Positions 44,422 to 55,110 of a stretch of DNA of 64,000 nt are shown piece by piece; position 1 is the first letter of the stretch; each line of letters begins with the position of its first letter. The stretch spans positions 1 through 64,000 of the forward strand of contig NZ_AUFX01000013.1 of assembly GCF_000426725.1 (NCBI RefSeq), given 5' to 3'. The notes beneath the pieces are model-generated. The model was not told the DNA's origin, made no database searches, and was given only the letters and a program-made list of their open reading frames with translations. Made by a program: the position numbers and the translations under genes. Source of the stretch: Sporocytophaga myxococcoides DSM 11118. Lineage in GTDB: Bacteria; Bacteroidota; Bacteroidia; Cytophagales; Cytophagaceae.

Positions 44422-44552
44422 ACAGGCTTTCATTTCTTATATAAGTATTCACTCTCCTATATATTTATCAAATTTAACTTCAATTTTATTTTTTAAATTT
44501 TGCTATAGTCAGTTATATTGGTTGTATATCAACTATTATAGCACACTAAGGT

Positions 44553-44846
44553 ATGTTTATGGATATAAGTAAATTTAAGAAATATAATACAATAATAGCT
44601 TTTGTTAGTAGTCTGGCAGTTTATATCATGCTATTCGGATTCATTCTTTCAATACCAGAGTACTTTTATCTTGACATTTTAATCATTGTTATAGTTATTA
44701 TTATAGGAATAAATATTAAGCCTAAATTTAAAATATACAAAACCAATATCTCTGATATTGCAAAAGGTATAATCTGGAGTTCTTTTTTTATTTTGATATA
44801 CTTTATCTATGTTTTGGCAGATTTAATAATCAACTACCCTAAATGA
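44553..44846 (+). CDS. Small three-helix membrane protein, unknown
   Basis: This 97-residue protein has three hydrophobic segments (about residues 12-32, 35-50 and 68-92), so it is probably an inner membrane protein. I recognise no family. It is followed by a strong terminator, which supports it being a real transcript unit. It sits 167 bases after the small soluble unknown on the same strand, with a hairpin between. Confidence 0.6.
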   Translation: MFMDISKFKKYNTIIAFVSSLAVYIMLFGFILSIPEYFYLDILIIVIVIIIGINIKPKFKIYKTNISDIAKGIIWSSFFILIYFIYVLADLIINYPK

Positions 44847-44901
44847 GATTTTATCAACTCTCTTTACTAATATTCGCTTTATAATATAAACTTAATACAT
44901 A

Positions 44902-44937
44902 AATAAAGGCCAGATAAACTGGCCTTTATTGTTTTTA
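44902..44937. terminator. Bidirectional intrinsic terminator
   Basis: AATAAAGGCCAG pairs perfectly with CTGGCCTTTATT around ATAAA, with a T-rich tail on the plus side and A-rich sequence upstream. It serves the convergent membrane-protein gene and the RND operon. Confidence 0.9.
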
Positions 44938-44952
44938 CAAATCTCATTAAAA

Positions 44953-46377
44953 TCACTTCCATCCCCCTCCTAAAGCCCTGTATAACTCCACCTTGGCAAT
45001 CAACTGCTGATACTTTATGTCTGCACTTGTTAGTTCAGTCTGTATCAAATTACTTTGTGCTGTTATTACTTCAAGGTAATTAGCCAGTCCTCCAGCAAAA
45101 AGGTACTTTGCATTTTGTACTGCATTCAACTGAAGATCTACCTGTGCTCTCACAATCTGCTCTCGCTCATTTAGTCGATCCAATGAAACCAATGCATTGC
45201 GCACTTCACCAAATGCCTGAACAACTGTTTGTCTGAATTGAAGCTCTGCTTCCTTTCTTCGAATTATTGCAACTTCCAGATTAGTTTTCAAAAGTCTTCT
45301 CTGGAATATTGGCTGCGTAAGACCTCCTGCTACAGTCCCAAATAATGAAGCAGGTGCTACAAGCCATTTACTTGCCTCAAATGCATTCAATCCTCCTGAT
45401 GCATTAATCAAAAGTGAAGGGTATAGATTTGCCCTTGCCATTCCAACCCTAAAATTAGCAGCTTCAAGATTCTGTTCACTGGCTTTTACTTCCGGACGAT
45501 TACTCAGAACTTTAACCGGAACACCCGCACTTAAAGTATCAGAAACAACCTGATCAATAAGCTTTGCAGACCTTGTTATTGCTCCTGGTAATTTCCCTAA
45601 TAAGATCGCCTGATAATTTTCTTCAACCGAAATCTTTTGCTTTAACTCTGAAATCAATAATGCAAAAGTCTGATTCTGAAAAGTTGTTTGCTGCACACCC
45701 AATTCTGTAATCAATCCAGCTTGTTTTTGTAACTGCATCATTTGAACTAGCGTATCGCTCAACTGTTTATTAGCAATGGATACTTTAAGCTGTTCATCCA
45801 ACATCAACAATCTGTAAAAACTCCTGGCCACTTCTGAGACCAGCCTGGTTTGAATAGCTCTGCTTGCCTCTTTAGTGTATAAGTAATTTGCAAGTGCTGC
45901 TTTCTTCTGCTTTCTTATCTTACCCCAGATGTCTACTTCCCAGGACAACCCCACGCTTGCATTATAATCCTCAATATGTTCCCTTCCCAGAAAATTCTTC
46001 AAACTTAGTCCTGTAAGACTATTCTCAGAAGGATTTAAAGTAGAGGCGGAAACATTCGCATTGATGGAAGGCAGCCAGTTTAACCTTGCCTGTTTGGCAT
46101 AAGCCTCTGCTTCTTCCACACGGCGATAAGCCACATTCAGATCGTAGTTAAGGGCCAAAGCAGTATCTATAAGCTGAACAAGTTCTTCATTATTATAAAA
46201 AGCTTTCCAGGATATGCCACTTATGCCTGAATCAACATCAGTATTATTGGTTGTGTCTGAAAATGAATTTGGCAACGCTACTGGCAATTTCTGATAATCT
46301 TTTGCAGTTCGACACGATACTGCAACCATCAGTAATAAGAGCGAGAGCAGAACATTAATTGAATTATATGATTTCAT
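44953..46377 (-). CDS. TolC/NodT-type outer membrane efflux lipoprotein
   Basis: This 474-residue outer membrane channel of a tripartite pump has a lipoprotein signal (LLLMVAVSCRTA, Cys 22) and the two repeated outer membrane efflux protein domains (about 65-260 and 275-465), rich in long amphipathic helices. Family motifs include DLNVAYRRVEEAEA and RPEVKASEQNLEAANFRVG. It overlaps the RND permease gene by 14 bases and is the last gene of the operon. Export substrates are unknown. Confidence 0.93.
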   Translation of the reverse strand: MKSYNSINVLLSLLLLMVAVSCRTAKDYQKLPVALPNSFSDTTNNTDVDSGISGISWKAFYNNEELVQLIDTALALNYDLNVAYRRVEEAEAYAKQARLNWLPSINANVSASTLNPSENSLTGLSLKNFLGREHIEDYNASVGLSWEVDIWGKIRKQKKAALANYLYTKEASRAIQTRLVSEVARSFYRLLMLDEQLKVSIANKQLSDTLVQMMQLQKQAGLITELGVQQTTFQNQTFALLISELKQKISVEENYQAILLGKLPGAITRSAKLIDQVVSDTLSAGVPVKVLSNRPEVKASEQNLEAANFRVGMARANLYPSLLINASGGLNAFEASKWLVAPASLFGTVAGGLTQPIFQRRLLKTNLEVAIIRRKEAELQFRQTVVQAFGEVRNALVSLDRLNEREQIVRAQVDLQLNAVQNAKYLFAGGLANYLEVITAQSNLIQTELTSADIKYQQLIAKVELYRALGGGWK

Positions 46378-49300
46378 GAGTAATTTCTTTTTGAATATGT
46401 GTTTCCTTCACTTCAGGCTCAAAATCTATTTCATCAGATTTTAATGGCCTAATCTTTTCCTGAAGGGATTGAAAAATTACAAATAGCACCGGGATTAAAA
46501 ATACCCCGAATACCACTCCGGTTAACATACCTCCTGCAGCACCTATACTAATAGAATGATTCCCCTGAGCCGAAGATCCTGTTGCTAACATTAGAGGGAT
46601 AAGTCCAACGATAAAAGCAAAAGAAGTCATCAGGATCGGTCTTAACCTCAATCTGGAGGCTTCCACTGCTGCCTTCCACAATACCATGCCAGCCTGACGT
46701 CTTTGCAATGCATATTCTACAATCAGAATAGCATTTTTGGCAAGTAATCCGATCAGCATAATCAGTCCAACCTGCACATATATGTTATTGTCTATGCCGA
46801 AAAGGCCAGTAAAGGCAAATACTCCAAAGATTCCAAGAGGAATAGTTAAAATCACAGAAAGAGGTAGAATATAACTTTCGAACTGAGCAGCCAGAAGGAA
46901 GTATACAAACAAAAGGCTTAGTATAAATATAATAGTAGATTGTCCACCAGAAGCTATTTCTTCTCTTGTCATGCCTGTCCATTCATAAGAATACCCCCTT
47001 GGAAGGGATTTTTGTGCTACTTCCTCCACGGCCTTGATTGCATCTCCGGAAGTATAACCTGGCTTTGGAACCCCATTGATTATTGCCGCATTGTAAAGGT
47101 TATTGCGTGTAACTGTTTCTGGTCCATAAACGCGGTTCAGTGATGCAACAGTTGTTAATGGAACCAACTCTCCTTTTATATTCTTCACATATACCCTGTC
47201 AAGTGTGGAAGGTGTGGCTCTGTCGGGTGCATCTGCTTGTACAATTACCCTGTAGAATTTCCCAAAACGGTTAAAGTCCGAAGCATAGGTGCTGCCATAA
47301 TATACCTGCATGGTTTGCAGAATGTCTTTAACAGAGACACCGAGTTGCTTGCTCTTTACTTCATCTATATCCAATATATATTGAGGATTACTGGTGTTGA
47401 AGGTAGTAAACGCATAAGCAATTTCAGGACGCTGCATCAACTCCCCCAAAAATTCATTAGTTGTCTGACTCAGTTTATCCAGTTTTCCTCCGGATCGGTC
47501 CTGCAAGGTCATTTCAAAACCATTTACATTTCCAAAACCTGGCACGGTAGGCAGTACAAATAAAAAGATAGTCGCTTCATTTATAGAAGAAATACGTCCG
47601 TTTAGCTCCTGCATGATAGCATTCAGATCTTTGATCTTCCCACGTTCCTTATACGGTTTAAGTCTTACAAAACCCAAAGCATATCTGGGACTTGTTGAAT
47701 TGGTAAGAATATTTAAACCCGAGATACCTACATAATGACTTATAGCTTCCGTGTTTTTTACAATATTTACTAATTTATCTACAGCCTTTTGTGTTCGCTG
47801 CATAGAGGTTCCAGGAGGTGTGCTTAGTGAATACACAATAAAACCCTGATCCTCTGATGGAATAAAACCTGTTGGCGCTTTTCTGATCATATAAAATGTA
47901 ACTGTTGATATCAGAAGCAATCCTGTTACAGCTACCGCCTTATGACGCAGTAAGAAATGCAATGAGCGTACATATTTATGCGTCATGGTATCAAAACCTG
48001 CATTGAATGCATTAGCGAATTTCTGCCAAAGACTTTTTCTCTTACCCGAATGATCCTCATGATTTTTAAGAATCAGCGCACATAATGCCGGACTGAGGGT
48101 AAGTGCATTTACTGCAGATATCAGGATAGCAATAGCCAGTGTAAATGCAAACTGCCTGTAAAACACTCCTGCCGGTCCCTGCATAAAGCCAACAGGAATA
48201 AATACTGCAGACATGACAAGCGTAATGGAAATGATAGGTGCAGAGATTTCTCTCATAGATTGAATAGTGGCATTTCTCGGTGATATCTTGGATTTACCCA
48301 TTCTTGCATGAACCGCTTCTACAACAACAATTGCGTCATCCACTACGATACCGATTGCCAGCACCAGGGCGAATAGAGTAAGCTGATTAATAGTAAATCC
48401 GAAAAGCTGCATAAAGAAAAATGTTCCTACAATCGCCACAGGCACTGCTATAGCAGGGATCAGCGTGGATCTAAAATCCTGAAGGAAAATAAATACAACA
48501 ATAAATACAAGAATGAAAGCTTCAACGAGTGTCTCTTTCACCTGACTGATCGATTCATCAAGATATTCTTTTGTACTATAGATAATTGTATGTGCTACTC
48601 CTTTAGGAAATGATTTTGCCGATTCTTTTACAAGGTCATTGATAGCAATCTGTATCTCATTGGCATTTGATCCTGAGGTCTGGAATATCGCAATGCCAAT
48701 AGCATTCATTCCATTTAAAGTGGTGTTACTGTTATAGGCAAAAGAACCAAACTCCACCCTTGCCACGTCTTTCACTCTGATTGTAGAGCCATCATTACCA
48801 GCTCGCAGGATAATATTTTCAAACTGTTCATTTTTATTCAGCTTTCCTTTATACTTGATCGTAAATTCAAATGATTCCTTGCTGCTTTCTCCGAACTTGC
48901 CTGGCGCTGCTTCCAGATTCTGTTCTTGAATGGAGGCGATTACCTCCTGAGGTGTTAGGTTATAGGCCGCCAGCCTATCCGGCTTCAACCAGATTCTCAT
49001 AGAATAATCTTTTGAACCGAACACTATTGCCTGTCCTACTCCCGGAATCCGTTGTATTGCAGGGATTATATTGATCTTGGCATAATTCTGTAAAAAAGTC
49101 TCATCATAAGTTTCTTCCTTACTCATCAGATTGACAACCATGATCATACTATTCTGCTGCTTCTGTGTGGAAACTCCTGCTTGCACAACCTCTTGAGGTA
49201 GCTGACTGACAGCCTTGGCCACCCGATTCTGAACGTTTACCGCTGCCACATCAGGATCAGTACCTAGTTTGAAATAAACAGTAAGTGCCATTGTACCGTC

Positions 49301-49552
49301 ATTATTGGAATTGGATGTCATATAGGTCATCCCCTCGACACCATTGACCGATTCTTCTATTGGAGTGGCCACTGATCGTGCCACAACTTCTGCATTTGCA
49401 CCAGGATAAACGGCCTGCACCTGCACGCTCGGTGGAGCTATATCCGGGAACTGTGTCACCGGCAAAGACAGCAGCGATATACCTCCAAGCAATACTAGTA
49501 TTATGGAGATCACCGTAGCCAGAACTGGCCTTTTTATAAATTTCTCTAACAT
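46364..49552 (-). CDS. RND efflux permease, HAE-1/AcrB type
   Basis: This 1062-residue inner membrane pump has twelve transmembrane segments and two large periplasmic loops. The proton-relay residues are present: the Asp pair in LAIGIVVDDAIVVVEAV (TM4) and Lys in MLIGLLAKNAILIVEYA (TM10). The start LEKFIKRPVLATVISI is typical. HAE-1 members export hydrophobic and amphiphilic compounds using proton antiport. It lies between the adaptor gene (72-base gap) and the outer membrane channel gene (14-base overlap). Confidence 0.96.
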   Translation of the reverse strand: MLEKFIKRPVLATVISIILVLLGGISLLSLPVTQFPDIAPPSVQVQAVYPGANAEVVARSVATPIEESVNGVEGMTYMTSNSNNDGTMALTVYFKLGTDPDVAAVNVQNRVAKAVSQLPQEVVQAGVSTQKQQNSMIMVVNLMSKEETYDETFLQNYAKINIIPAIQRIPGVGQAIVFGSKDYSMRIWLKPDRLAAYNLTPQEVIASIQEQNLEAAPGKFGESSKESFEFTIKYKGKLNKNEQFENIILRAGNDGSTIRVKDVARVEFGSFAYNSNTTLNGMNAIGIAIFQTSGSNANEIQIAINDLVKESAKSFPKGVAHTIIYSTKEYLDESISQVKETLVEAFILVFIVVFIFLQDFRSTLIPAIAVPVAIVGTFFFMQLFGFTINQLTLFALVLAIGIVVDDAIVVVEAVHARMGKSKISPRNATIQSMREISAPIISITLVMSAVFIPVGFMQGPAGVFYRQFAFTLAIAILISAVNALTLSPALCALILKNHEDHSGKRKSLWQKFANAFNAGFDTMTHKYVRSLHFLLRHKAVAVTGLLLISTVTFYMIRKAPTGFIPSEDQGFIVYSLSTPPGTSMQRTQKAVDKLVNIVKNTEAISHYVGISGLNILTNSTSPRYALGFVRLKPYKERGKIKDLNAIMQELNGRISSINEATIFLFVLPTVPGFGNVNGFEMTLQDRSGGKLDKLSQTTNEFLGELMQRPEIAYAFTTFNTSNPQYILDIDEVKSKQLGVSVKDILQTMQVYYGSTYASDFNRFGKFYRVIVQADAPDRATPSTLDRVYVKNIKGELVPLTTVASLNRVYGPETVTRNNLYNAAIINGVPKPGYTSGDAIKAVEEVAQKSLPRGYSYEWTGMTREEIASGGQSTIIFILSLLFVYFLLAAQFESYILPLSVILTIPLGIFGVFAFTGLFGIDNNIYVQVGLIMLIGLLAKNAILIVEYALQRRQAGMVLWKAAVEASRLRLRPILMTSFAFIVGLIPLMLATGSSAQGNHSISIGAAGGMLTGVVFGVFLIPVLFVIFQSLQEKIRPLKSDEIDFEPEVKETHIQKEITHEII

Positions 49553-49624
49553 AAGTATATAGATTTTTATGAAGCAAAACCATGAGTCTTGCCTTGATTA
49601 TACTTTTAGCTTTAATGATTGATT

Positions 49625-50812
49625 TTATTGCGCAGTACCTATTTTAAAAAGACTGTCAGCGGATATTAGTTGAGGATTGATAATCACACTATCTCTGAGT
49701 CTGTCATGACCTGAATACACAATCAATTCATCAGCTGCTACTCCATGAACAATGAAAGATTGTCCCGCCTTTCCCTTGATATCAATAACTTTACTGCTCA
49801 CTCTTTTCTCTTTACTTACAGTGAAAATAAATGTCTTATCCTGAACTTCGTAAGTAGCTTCCTGAGGAATGATTAAAGCATGGTCATGCAGCTTTGGGAT
49901 ACGTATGTTGCCTGTGCTGCCGGACCTGAGTATTCCTTTGTTATTCGGAAACGATGCCCTGAACCGAATCGATCCTGTTGTATTATCAAACTGACCTTGA
50001 ACAATTTCGATCTTACCTTTTTCTGCATAGACACTTTTGTCTGCCAGTACCAGCTCCACTAATGGTAAATTGTTGATCTTCTCTCCTATTGTTGTTCCAT
50101 TCACCTCTTCCTTGAACTTAAGGAAATCTATTTCACTCATAGAAAAGTAAGCATATATCTCTCTTGTATCAGATATAACAGTCAATGGCTGCTGCTGGCC
50201 GCGGCTAATAAGGCTGCCTGTTTTAAAGGGAAGTGCGCCTGCATAACCGCTCACCGGGGCTTTGACTAATGTGTAACTTAAATTTATATCTGCATCCTGT
50301 GCCAAAGCTTTGGCCTGCGCCAGAGTGGCCTCTGCATTCTTATATGCAGCCTGAGCAATATTTAATTGTACTTCTGAAACAACATTATTCTTTACAAGGG
50401 GTTCTAGCCTAGACACCTCAAGTCTGCTCCTTTCGAGCTGCGCTTTTGCTGCTTGTAAACTTGCTTCAGCATTTCTTGATTGTTCCTGGTATCTCTGAGC
50501 TTCTATTCTAAAAAGTACCTGACCAGCTTTAACAAAGTCTCCTTCATCAAAATAAGTCTTTTCCAGATAACCATCTGCTTGTGGACGTATCTCAACATTT
50601 TCCCTTCCCTCAAGTATTGAAGGATATTCTTTAAAGGTAGATGTAGTTTGAGAAAGAACTTTAACAACAGGCAATGACAAAGGTGGTGGAGTCATCTCAA
50701 TAGAATCACTTGTGCCGCAACTTTGCAGAAAAAGCAGACTTGTTGCAACACCTGAAAAGATCAATGATTTATACCGATTATTTATATTCGTTTGTAAGGA
50801 TATTATATTCAT
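49625..50812 (-). CDS. RND efflux periplasmic adaptor lipoprotein
   Basis: This 395-residue membrane fusion protein has a lipoprotein signal (LLFLQSCGTS). Biotinyl-lipoyl-like halves (IRPQADGYLEKTYFDEGDFVKAGQVLFRIE and YTLVKAPVSGYAG, visible in parts) flank an alpha-hairpin (about 90-165), followed by beta-barrel and membrane-proximal domains. I start it at ATG 50812; the frame extends 15 codons upstream without a signal-peptide-like beginning. It is the first gene of the RND operon and diverges from a sigma-54 activator across about 470 bases. Confidence 0.92.
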   Translation of the reverse strand: MNIISLQTNINNRYKSLIFSGVATSLLFLQSCGTSDSIEMTPPPLSLPVVKVLSQTTSTFKEYPSILEGRENVEIRPQADGYLEKTYFDEGDFVKAGQVLFRIEAQRYQEQSRNAEASLQAAKAQLERSRLEVSRLEPLVKNNVVSEVQLNIAQAAYKNAEATLAQAKALAQDADINLSYTLVKAPVSGYAGALPFKTGSLISRGQQQPLTVISDTREIYAYFSMSEIDFLKFKEEVNGTTIGEKINNLPLVELVLADKSVYAEKGKIEIVQGQFDNTTGSIRFRASFPNNKGILRSGSTGNIRIPKLHDHALIIPQEATYEVQDKTFIFTVSKEKRVSSKVIDIKGKAGQSFIVHGVAADELIVYSGHDRLRDSVIINPQLISADSLFKIGTAQ

Positions 50813-51240
50813 AATTAAATTAATGAAGAGTAGATAATTAGACGATTTTATTGACAATGCTTCTCCTATAAATCACAGAAAGCTCTTACATTTATACAGT
50901 ATGGCTTGTCTCCACTTCCTGATTGGCCCTTTGTTAATGCCTTTATCTGCATCCCCCAATCGCTATTCATTCTCCAAGTGTTTAAAAAGTTTCTCATAGG
51001 TATTATATAATTTGTTTGTTAATTATTCTTAAATATTGCTTTAATAAAGACCGACTTAAACTCCAACCATCCTGTTCATCTGAAATAAAAGACAAGATTT
51101 TCATATCAAAACACATCTGATTGAAGGCTTGCAAACCAAATAGCTTGCCACATTTTTAATTAACTACAAATCAATTTTTTACAAAAAATACAATCTGAAT
51201 TATTTGAAAAATCTCCAAAATTATCGTAATTTATACTTAC

Positions 51241-51267
51241 AATAACTCCAATAAATTTGGAGTTATT
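51241..51267 (+). promoter_or_regulatory. Inverted repeat before the sigma-54 activator gene
   Basis: AATAACTCCAA (51241-51251) and TTGGAGTTATT (51257-51267) are perfectly complementary with 5 bases between, 15 bases before the ATG at 51283. It may be an autoregulatory operator or an mRNA leader hairpin. The rest of the 50813-51240 gap is AT-rich; one imperfect sigma-54-like site reads toward the RND operon near 51135-51152. Confidence 0.5.
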
Positions 51268-51282
51268 TAATTAAGATGCCAT

Positions 51283-53403
51283 ATGAAAAAAAATAACAAT
51301 GGAATAACTTCTGATTATAGCAAGCGAATAGCATTGGCGAGAAATATCAATGATCTTTCAGAAGCAATCCGATTTTTCCTTTATAATGAAGAGCAGGTTA
51401 ACCCGGACTTTATGATTGTATACAGACGTTATGAACCGGGAGAAGTCTTTCCTATCATACAACTGGACAAAGACAATGCCTTTGAAGATGCAACAATTGA
51501 TCCGGAGAACATCCGTCACTTTTTACAGCAAATAGAGAAAGACAATAAAGTGATTGTCACAGAATATGATCCCGCTTATGAAGGAAAACCAAAGGCTTCC
51601 AAAAAGCAATTAAACAACTCTGATTTAATCTTTGCTCCGCTGAAGATCAACGATCAATGGATCGGCTTTGCTTGCTTAAAGATTACTAAGACAAACAAGG
51701 CAGCTCGCGAGCTCCTCACTGCTTGTCCTACTTTTTTCGATCTTACAGCTATTGGTGTAAGCAACATTCTTAGAGAAGAGGAATTGCAACGCAAGAATGA
51801 AGAGAAATCTTTACAGCTTTCTCTTTCGCATATACTTGCCAGCAGCAAAGACTGGAACGAGATATTCAAACAAACTTCTGTAGAGTTAAAGAAATATGCT
51901 CCACTGGATTTTTTTGCTCTTTGCCTTCAAAGTAATGGAGACCTGGTGCGCACCTGCATGTTTTCCAGACAGTCTGATAATCTCTTTGTAAATCTTGACG
52001 ATAGAAAAGACTCTGTCATTGGAGAGTTTTCAGATGCAGAACTTAAGAAAGAACTTGAAGCTATTGTTCATCTGAATCAGGAACCAACGCTCTACGCTAC
52101 TCATGAATATGTAGAACTATGCTGCAAATCCAGGATTTTAAATCTTAATCGTGAAAAGTTCAAAATCAGCACAGCGGTCTTTATACCTGTCACATTGAAG
52201 AATCATGATAATGCACTTCTAATGCTTGCCAGTTGTGTTCCTGACGCCTTTAACTGCACGCATTTACAATTGTTTTCCAGTATAGCACCACAGGTATCGA
52301 TGGCGTTGAACAATATTCTGGCTTTTGAAGAAATAGAAAATCTGAAGAAACGTCTTGAATTGGAAAATACTTGTTTGATTGAAGAAGTAAATACCAATGC
52401 CGATTTTGAAGAGATTGTCGGATCTAGTATTTCATTAAAACAAATATTTCGGACAATCAAACAGGTTGCCCCTACAGATTCAACTGTACTCATACAGGGT
52501 GAAACAGGCACAGGCAAAGAACTGATTGCTCGTGCTATCCACAATCATTCTCAGCGAAAGCACAAGGTGATGGTAAAGATCAACTGCGCCGCACTTCCTG
52601 CTAATCTTATAGAATCGGAATTGTTTGGTCATGAAAAAGGAAGTTTTACAGGAGCCTTCGAACGCAGGATCGGCAAATTTGAAATGGCTGACAAAGGAAC
52701 AATATTCCTTGATGAAATAGGAGAACTGCCATTGGAGCTGCAGTCTAAACTGCTGAGAGTCCTTCAGGAGAAAGAATTTGAAAGAATAGGTGGAAATAAA
52801 ACCATCAAGACCGATGTTCGCATCATTGCAGCAACTAATCGTAATTTACAGAAGCAGGTTAATGAAGGGAAGTTCCGTGCTGATCTTTATTACAGATTGA
52901 ATGTGTTTCCGGTTTCACTTCCTCCTCTCAGAGAAAGAAAAGAAGACATACCTTTGTTGGCAAATTATTTTGCACAGCGTTTTGCTAAAAAGATGCAAAA
53001 GTCATTTCTCTGCATCAAAGAAAAAGCGATGTTGGAATTGATGAATTACCAATTTCCGGGAAACATCAGAGAGCTTGAAAACATTATAGAACACGCTGTA
53101 ATTATTTCAGATGGTAAGCCTCTTGACTGGGGCCGTCAACTCTCAGGCAATCATTCAAAACAGAAAATAACAGCACTCTCAGGAGAATCTGGCGTTATAA
53201 ATGGCACAAACGAAGCCATCAGAACAATCAATCAAATCAAAACAGAAAAAGACAACTCTGAACGTGAAGGGATATTAAGTGCCCTTTCTCAGACCCATTG
53301 GCGCATTCGTGGAGACAGAGGGGCAGCGGAATTATTAAAGGTTAAACCGACTACCCTGGAAGCAAGAATGAAGAAATTAGGCATCTCTAAAAAGGTGTTG
53401 TAA
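51283..53403 (+). CDS. Sigma-54-dependent transcriptional activator with GAF domains
   Basis: This 706-residue protein combines two GAF-like sensory domains (about 1-170 and 185-350), an AAA+ domain (about 378-610) and a Fis-type HTH (about 660-706). AAA+ motifs are Walker A GETGTGKE, the sigma-54 contact loop [13 protein letters not shown] (GSFTGA in place of GAFTGA), Walker [13 protein letters not shown] and the arginine region. The HTH reads [29 protein letters not shown] in part. FhlA-like activators respond to small molecules via GAF. It diverges from the RND pump operon and is its likely regulator, but that link rests on gene position. Confidence 0.92.
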   Translation: MKKNNNGITSDYSKRIALARNINDLSEAIRFFLYNEEQVNPDFMIVYRRYEPGEVFPIIQLDKDNAFEDATIDPENIRHFLQQIEKDNKVIVTEYDPAYEGKPKASKKQLNNSDLIFAPLKINDQWIGFACLKITKTNKAARELLTACPTFFDLTAIGVSNILREEELQRKNEEKSLQLSLSHILASSKDWNEIFKQTSVELKKYAPLDFFALCLQSNGDLVRTCMFSRQSDNLFVNLDDRKDSVIGEFSDAELKKELEAIVHLNQEPTLYATHEYVELCCKSRILNLNREKFKISTAVFIPVTLKNHDNALLMLASCVPDAFNCTHLQLFSSIAPQVSMALNNILAFEEIENLKKRLELENTCLIEEVNTNADFEEIVGSSISLKQIFRTIKQVAPTDSTVLIQGETGTGKELIARAIHNHSQRKHKVMVKINCAALPANLIESELFGHEKGSFTGAFERRIGKFEMADKGTIFLDEIGELPLELQSKLLRVLQEKEFERIGGNKTIKTDVRIIAATNRNLQKQVNEGKFRADLYYRLNVFPVSLPPLRERKEDIPLLANYFAQRFAKKMQKSFLCIKEKAMLELMNYQFPGNIRELENIIEHAVIISDGKPLDWGRQLSGNHSKQKITALSGESGVINGTNEAIRTINQIKTEKDNSEREGILSALSQTHWRIRGDRGAAELLKVKPTTLEARMKKLGISKKVL

Positions 53404-53409
53404 ATAAAG

Positions 53410-53441
53410 ATGCCTATGGAATTTATAAATTCCATAGGCAT
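53410..53441. terminator. Perfect 15-bp palindromic terminator
   Basis: ATGCCTATGGAATTT (53410-53424) and its complement (53427-53441) form a near-continuous palindrome. It sits between the convergent activator gene and the outer membrane protein gene. Confidence 0.75.
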
Positions 53442-53466
53442 AATGCTTAATCATTTACTTCCTGCA

Positions 53467-54399
53467 TTAAGCCTTAAGCTTCTTAATCGGGCAAGTCAAC
53501 GTCACACACCAAATCGGTCCAACATAATTGCTCTTAGCTCCAAACTCTATTAAATAACGAATTGAAAAAACACCTTTAAAAGCTACAAATTCAGGACCTA
53601 GTCCGTATATGTGAGCATACGGGCCATCGATGGGGCCTAAGTCTTGTTCATACTTTGTTCTTACTGTTATCCACTGTGCAAATCCAGCTACTCCAAGCCA
53701 ACCACTTAATAGCTTGTCCGGATTGCCATAATTAGCTCCAATACCGCCCTGTAAGGTGAGAGGCCAACCAGTCCTATAAGAAACCCCTCTCTTTTTACTA
53801 TTTATGTCGTAATTGGCTTCTATTGAAAAGTGGATATTCTTTTTACGGTCAAGATAAACAGTTGTACCGATATTGATCTCTTGTGTCCACATGCCCAAAC
53901 CATAATTGTGCTGGGCTAACCAGGTCCATTTACCTGTAGGCAGATAAACAGCATAACCGGCAATAAAGTCAGCTCTAGATGTTTTCCATCCAAGATTAAT
54001 GGGTTGTATGTAAGTGGATGTGATTCCATAAGGATAAGATCTGCTTGCACCTATAATATTGGGAACTTCAAGCCGGGAATTGCATATTGCTCCAGTTATA
54101 GAAAAACCGTAATTGCCACCAAGTATTTTCCTTCTGGTAACAACAACTACACTTAAAGAAGGAGCTTTTAAATGCAGTACATCACCATTTAGAAAAGAAT
54201 GTATATTACCGTTTCTATCAGCAACTTTTTTGACATTCATTCCCCAGCCATAGGCCACACCATAAATGCCCGGATCCCCTTGACTACCGCACATTAGTCC
54301 AGCGAAACCCGGTAAAAAATTTTGTTGGCATTTCGCTGAGGATGTGAAATTCAGAACCAATACACCAATAATAAAAACGGTTTTTAAAACCTGTTTCAT
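53467..54399 (-). CDS. Outer membrane transporter-like protein (phenol MetA family type)
   Basis: This 310-residue protein has a signal peptide (about 1-24) and beta-barrel-like alternation throughout. It resembles the MetA-pathway-of-phenol-degradation/SphA-like channel family in length and layout: a loop GLMCGSQGDPGIYGVAYG at the start, Y-x-P-T-G turns (GYAVYLPTGKW) and repeated Gly-aromatic pairs, with a short terminal CPIKK stretch. Such proteins act as outer membrane channels for hydrophobic compounds. The family call is moderate because I rely on pattern alone. It converges on the sigma-54 activator gene. Confidence 0.6.
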   Translation of the reverse strand: MKQVLKTVFIIGVLVLNFTSSAKCQQNFLPGFAGLMCGSQGDPGIYGVAYGWGMNVKKVADRNGNIHSFLNGDVLHLKAPSLSVVVVTRRKILGGNYGFSITGAICNSRLEVPNIIGASRSYPYGITSTYIQPINLGWKTSRADFIAGYAVYLPTGKWTWLAQHNYGLGMWTQEINIGTTVYLDRKKNIHFSIEANYDINSKKRGVSYRTGWPLTLQGGIGANYGNPDKLLSGWLGVAGFAQWITVRTKYEQDLGPIDGPYAHIYGLGPEFVAFKGVFSIRYLIEFGAKSNYVGPIWCVTLTCPIKKLKA

Positions 54400-54566
54400 G
54401 CATTCTGGAAACCATCTCGGAAGGGTATTGTTCTGTTATATTTATTTTAAGGAATGGCTACTATTTCAACATGCTTCACCTCAACTTCTCCTATAAGATT
54501 TTTATAATCAATATTTTATAACTACATTTCTGTTCTATTTTTAACCACTCTATAAAACTTATCATT

Positions 54567-54836
54567 ATGCTTTATATGATTATCGAACGCTTCCATCCAG
54601 GAAAAGCAAAAGAAATATATCAGGAACTAGATAAAGCCGGACGAAAAATTCCTGAAGGTGTCCATTATATAAATAGCTGGATTGATGAAGACTTAACGAC
54701 CTGTTATCAGGTAATGGAAAGTGATTCTGATGAAAAAATGCAGGAATGGGTGAACATGAATAAAGGCCCGGTTGACTATGAAGTAATAAAAGTTATTACC
54801 TCAGCTCAGGCTAAAGAAAAAGCCCTTAGAAGCTAA
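54567..54836 (+). CDS. DUF3303-like small protein
   Basis: This 89-residue protein matches the DUF3303 (ferredoxin-like dimeric alpha/beta barrel) pattern: MLYMIIERFHPGKAKEIY at the start, GVHYINSWIDEDLTTCYQVME in the middle and a C-terminal strand DYEVIKVIT. It resembles antibiotic-monooxygenase-type small folds, but no activity is known. It is monocistronic, with a possible terminator following. Confidence 0.75.
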   Translation: MLYMIIERFHPGKAKEIYQELDKAGRKIPEGVHYINSWIDEDLTTCYQVMESDSDEKMQEWVNMNKGPVDYEVIKVITSAQAKEKALRS

Positions 54837-54864
54837 GTTTGATTCTGAACTTTTCATTGCACTT

Positions 54865-54902
54865 TAAAGCCCAACTGATAAAGAATCGGCTGGGTCTTTT
54901 AA
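54865..54902 (+). terminator. Probable intrinsic terminator
   Basis: AAAGCCCAACT and GGCTGGGTCTTTT can form an imperfect stem followed by T-rich sequence, about 30 bases after the DUF3303-like gene. Confidence 0.5.
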
Positions 54903-55110
54903 TTAACGCCCTTAATACTTCCCTTTGCATAATTCCTCTCTTCAAGGATTTTTTAAAGCTTCTTACTTTAAACTTCAACTTTTCTTCCCATGTTCCAAAA
55001 GTTCCCCATTGACCAAAATATTTTAAACCTAAGAATGATAACAGAAAATTATAAGCACCTGGAATTTGTTATGATTAGTAGGGTAAGATTAAAAAGGAAA
55101 GGAGAAAGAT

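Noticed and set aside
50813-50857. Fifteen-codon extension of the RND adaptor
   Set aside because: The extended start does not fit a lipoprotein signal, whereas ATG 50812 does.
51135-51152. Sigma-54 promoter toward the RND operon
   Set aside because: The -12 GC is replaced by GG, so I did not list it as a feature; it is kept only as an idea to test.
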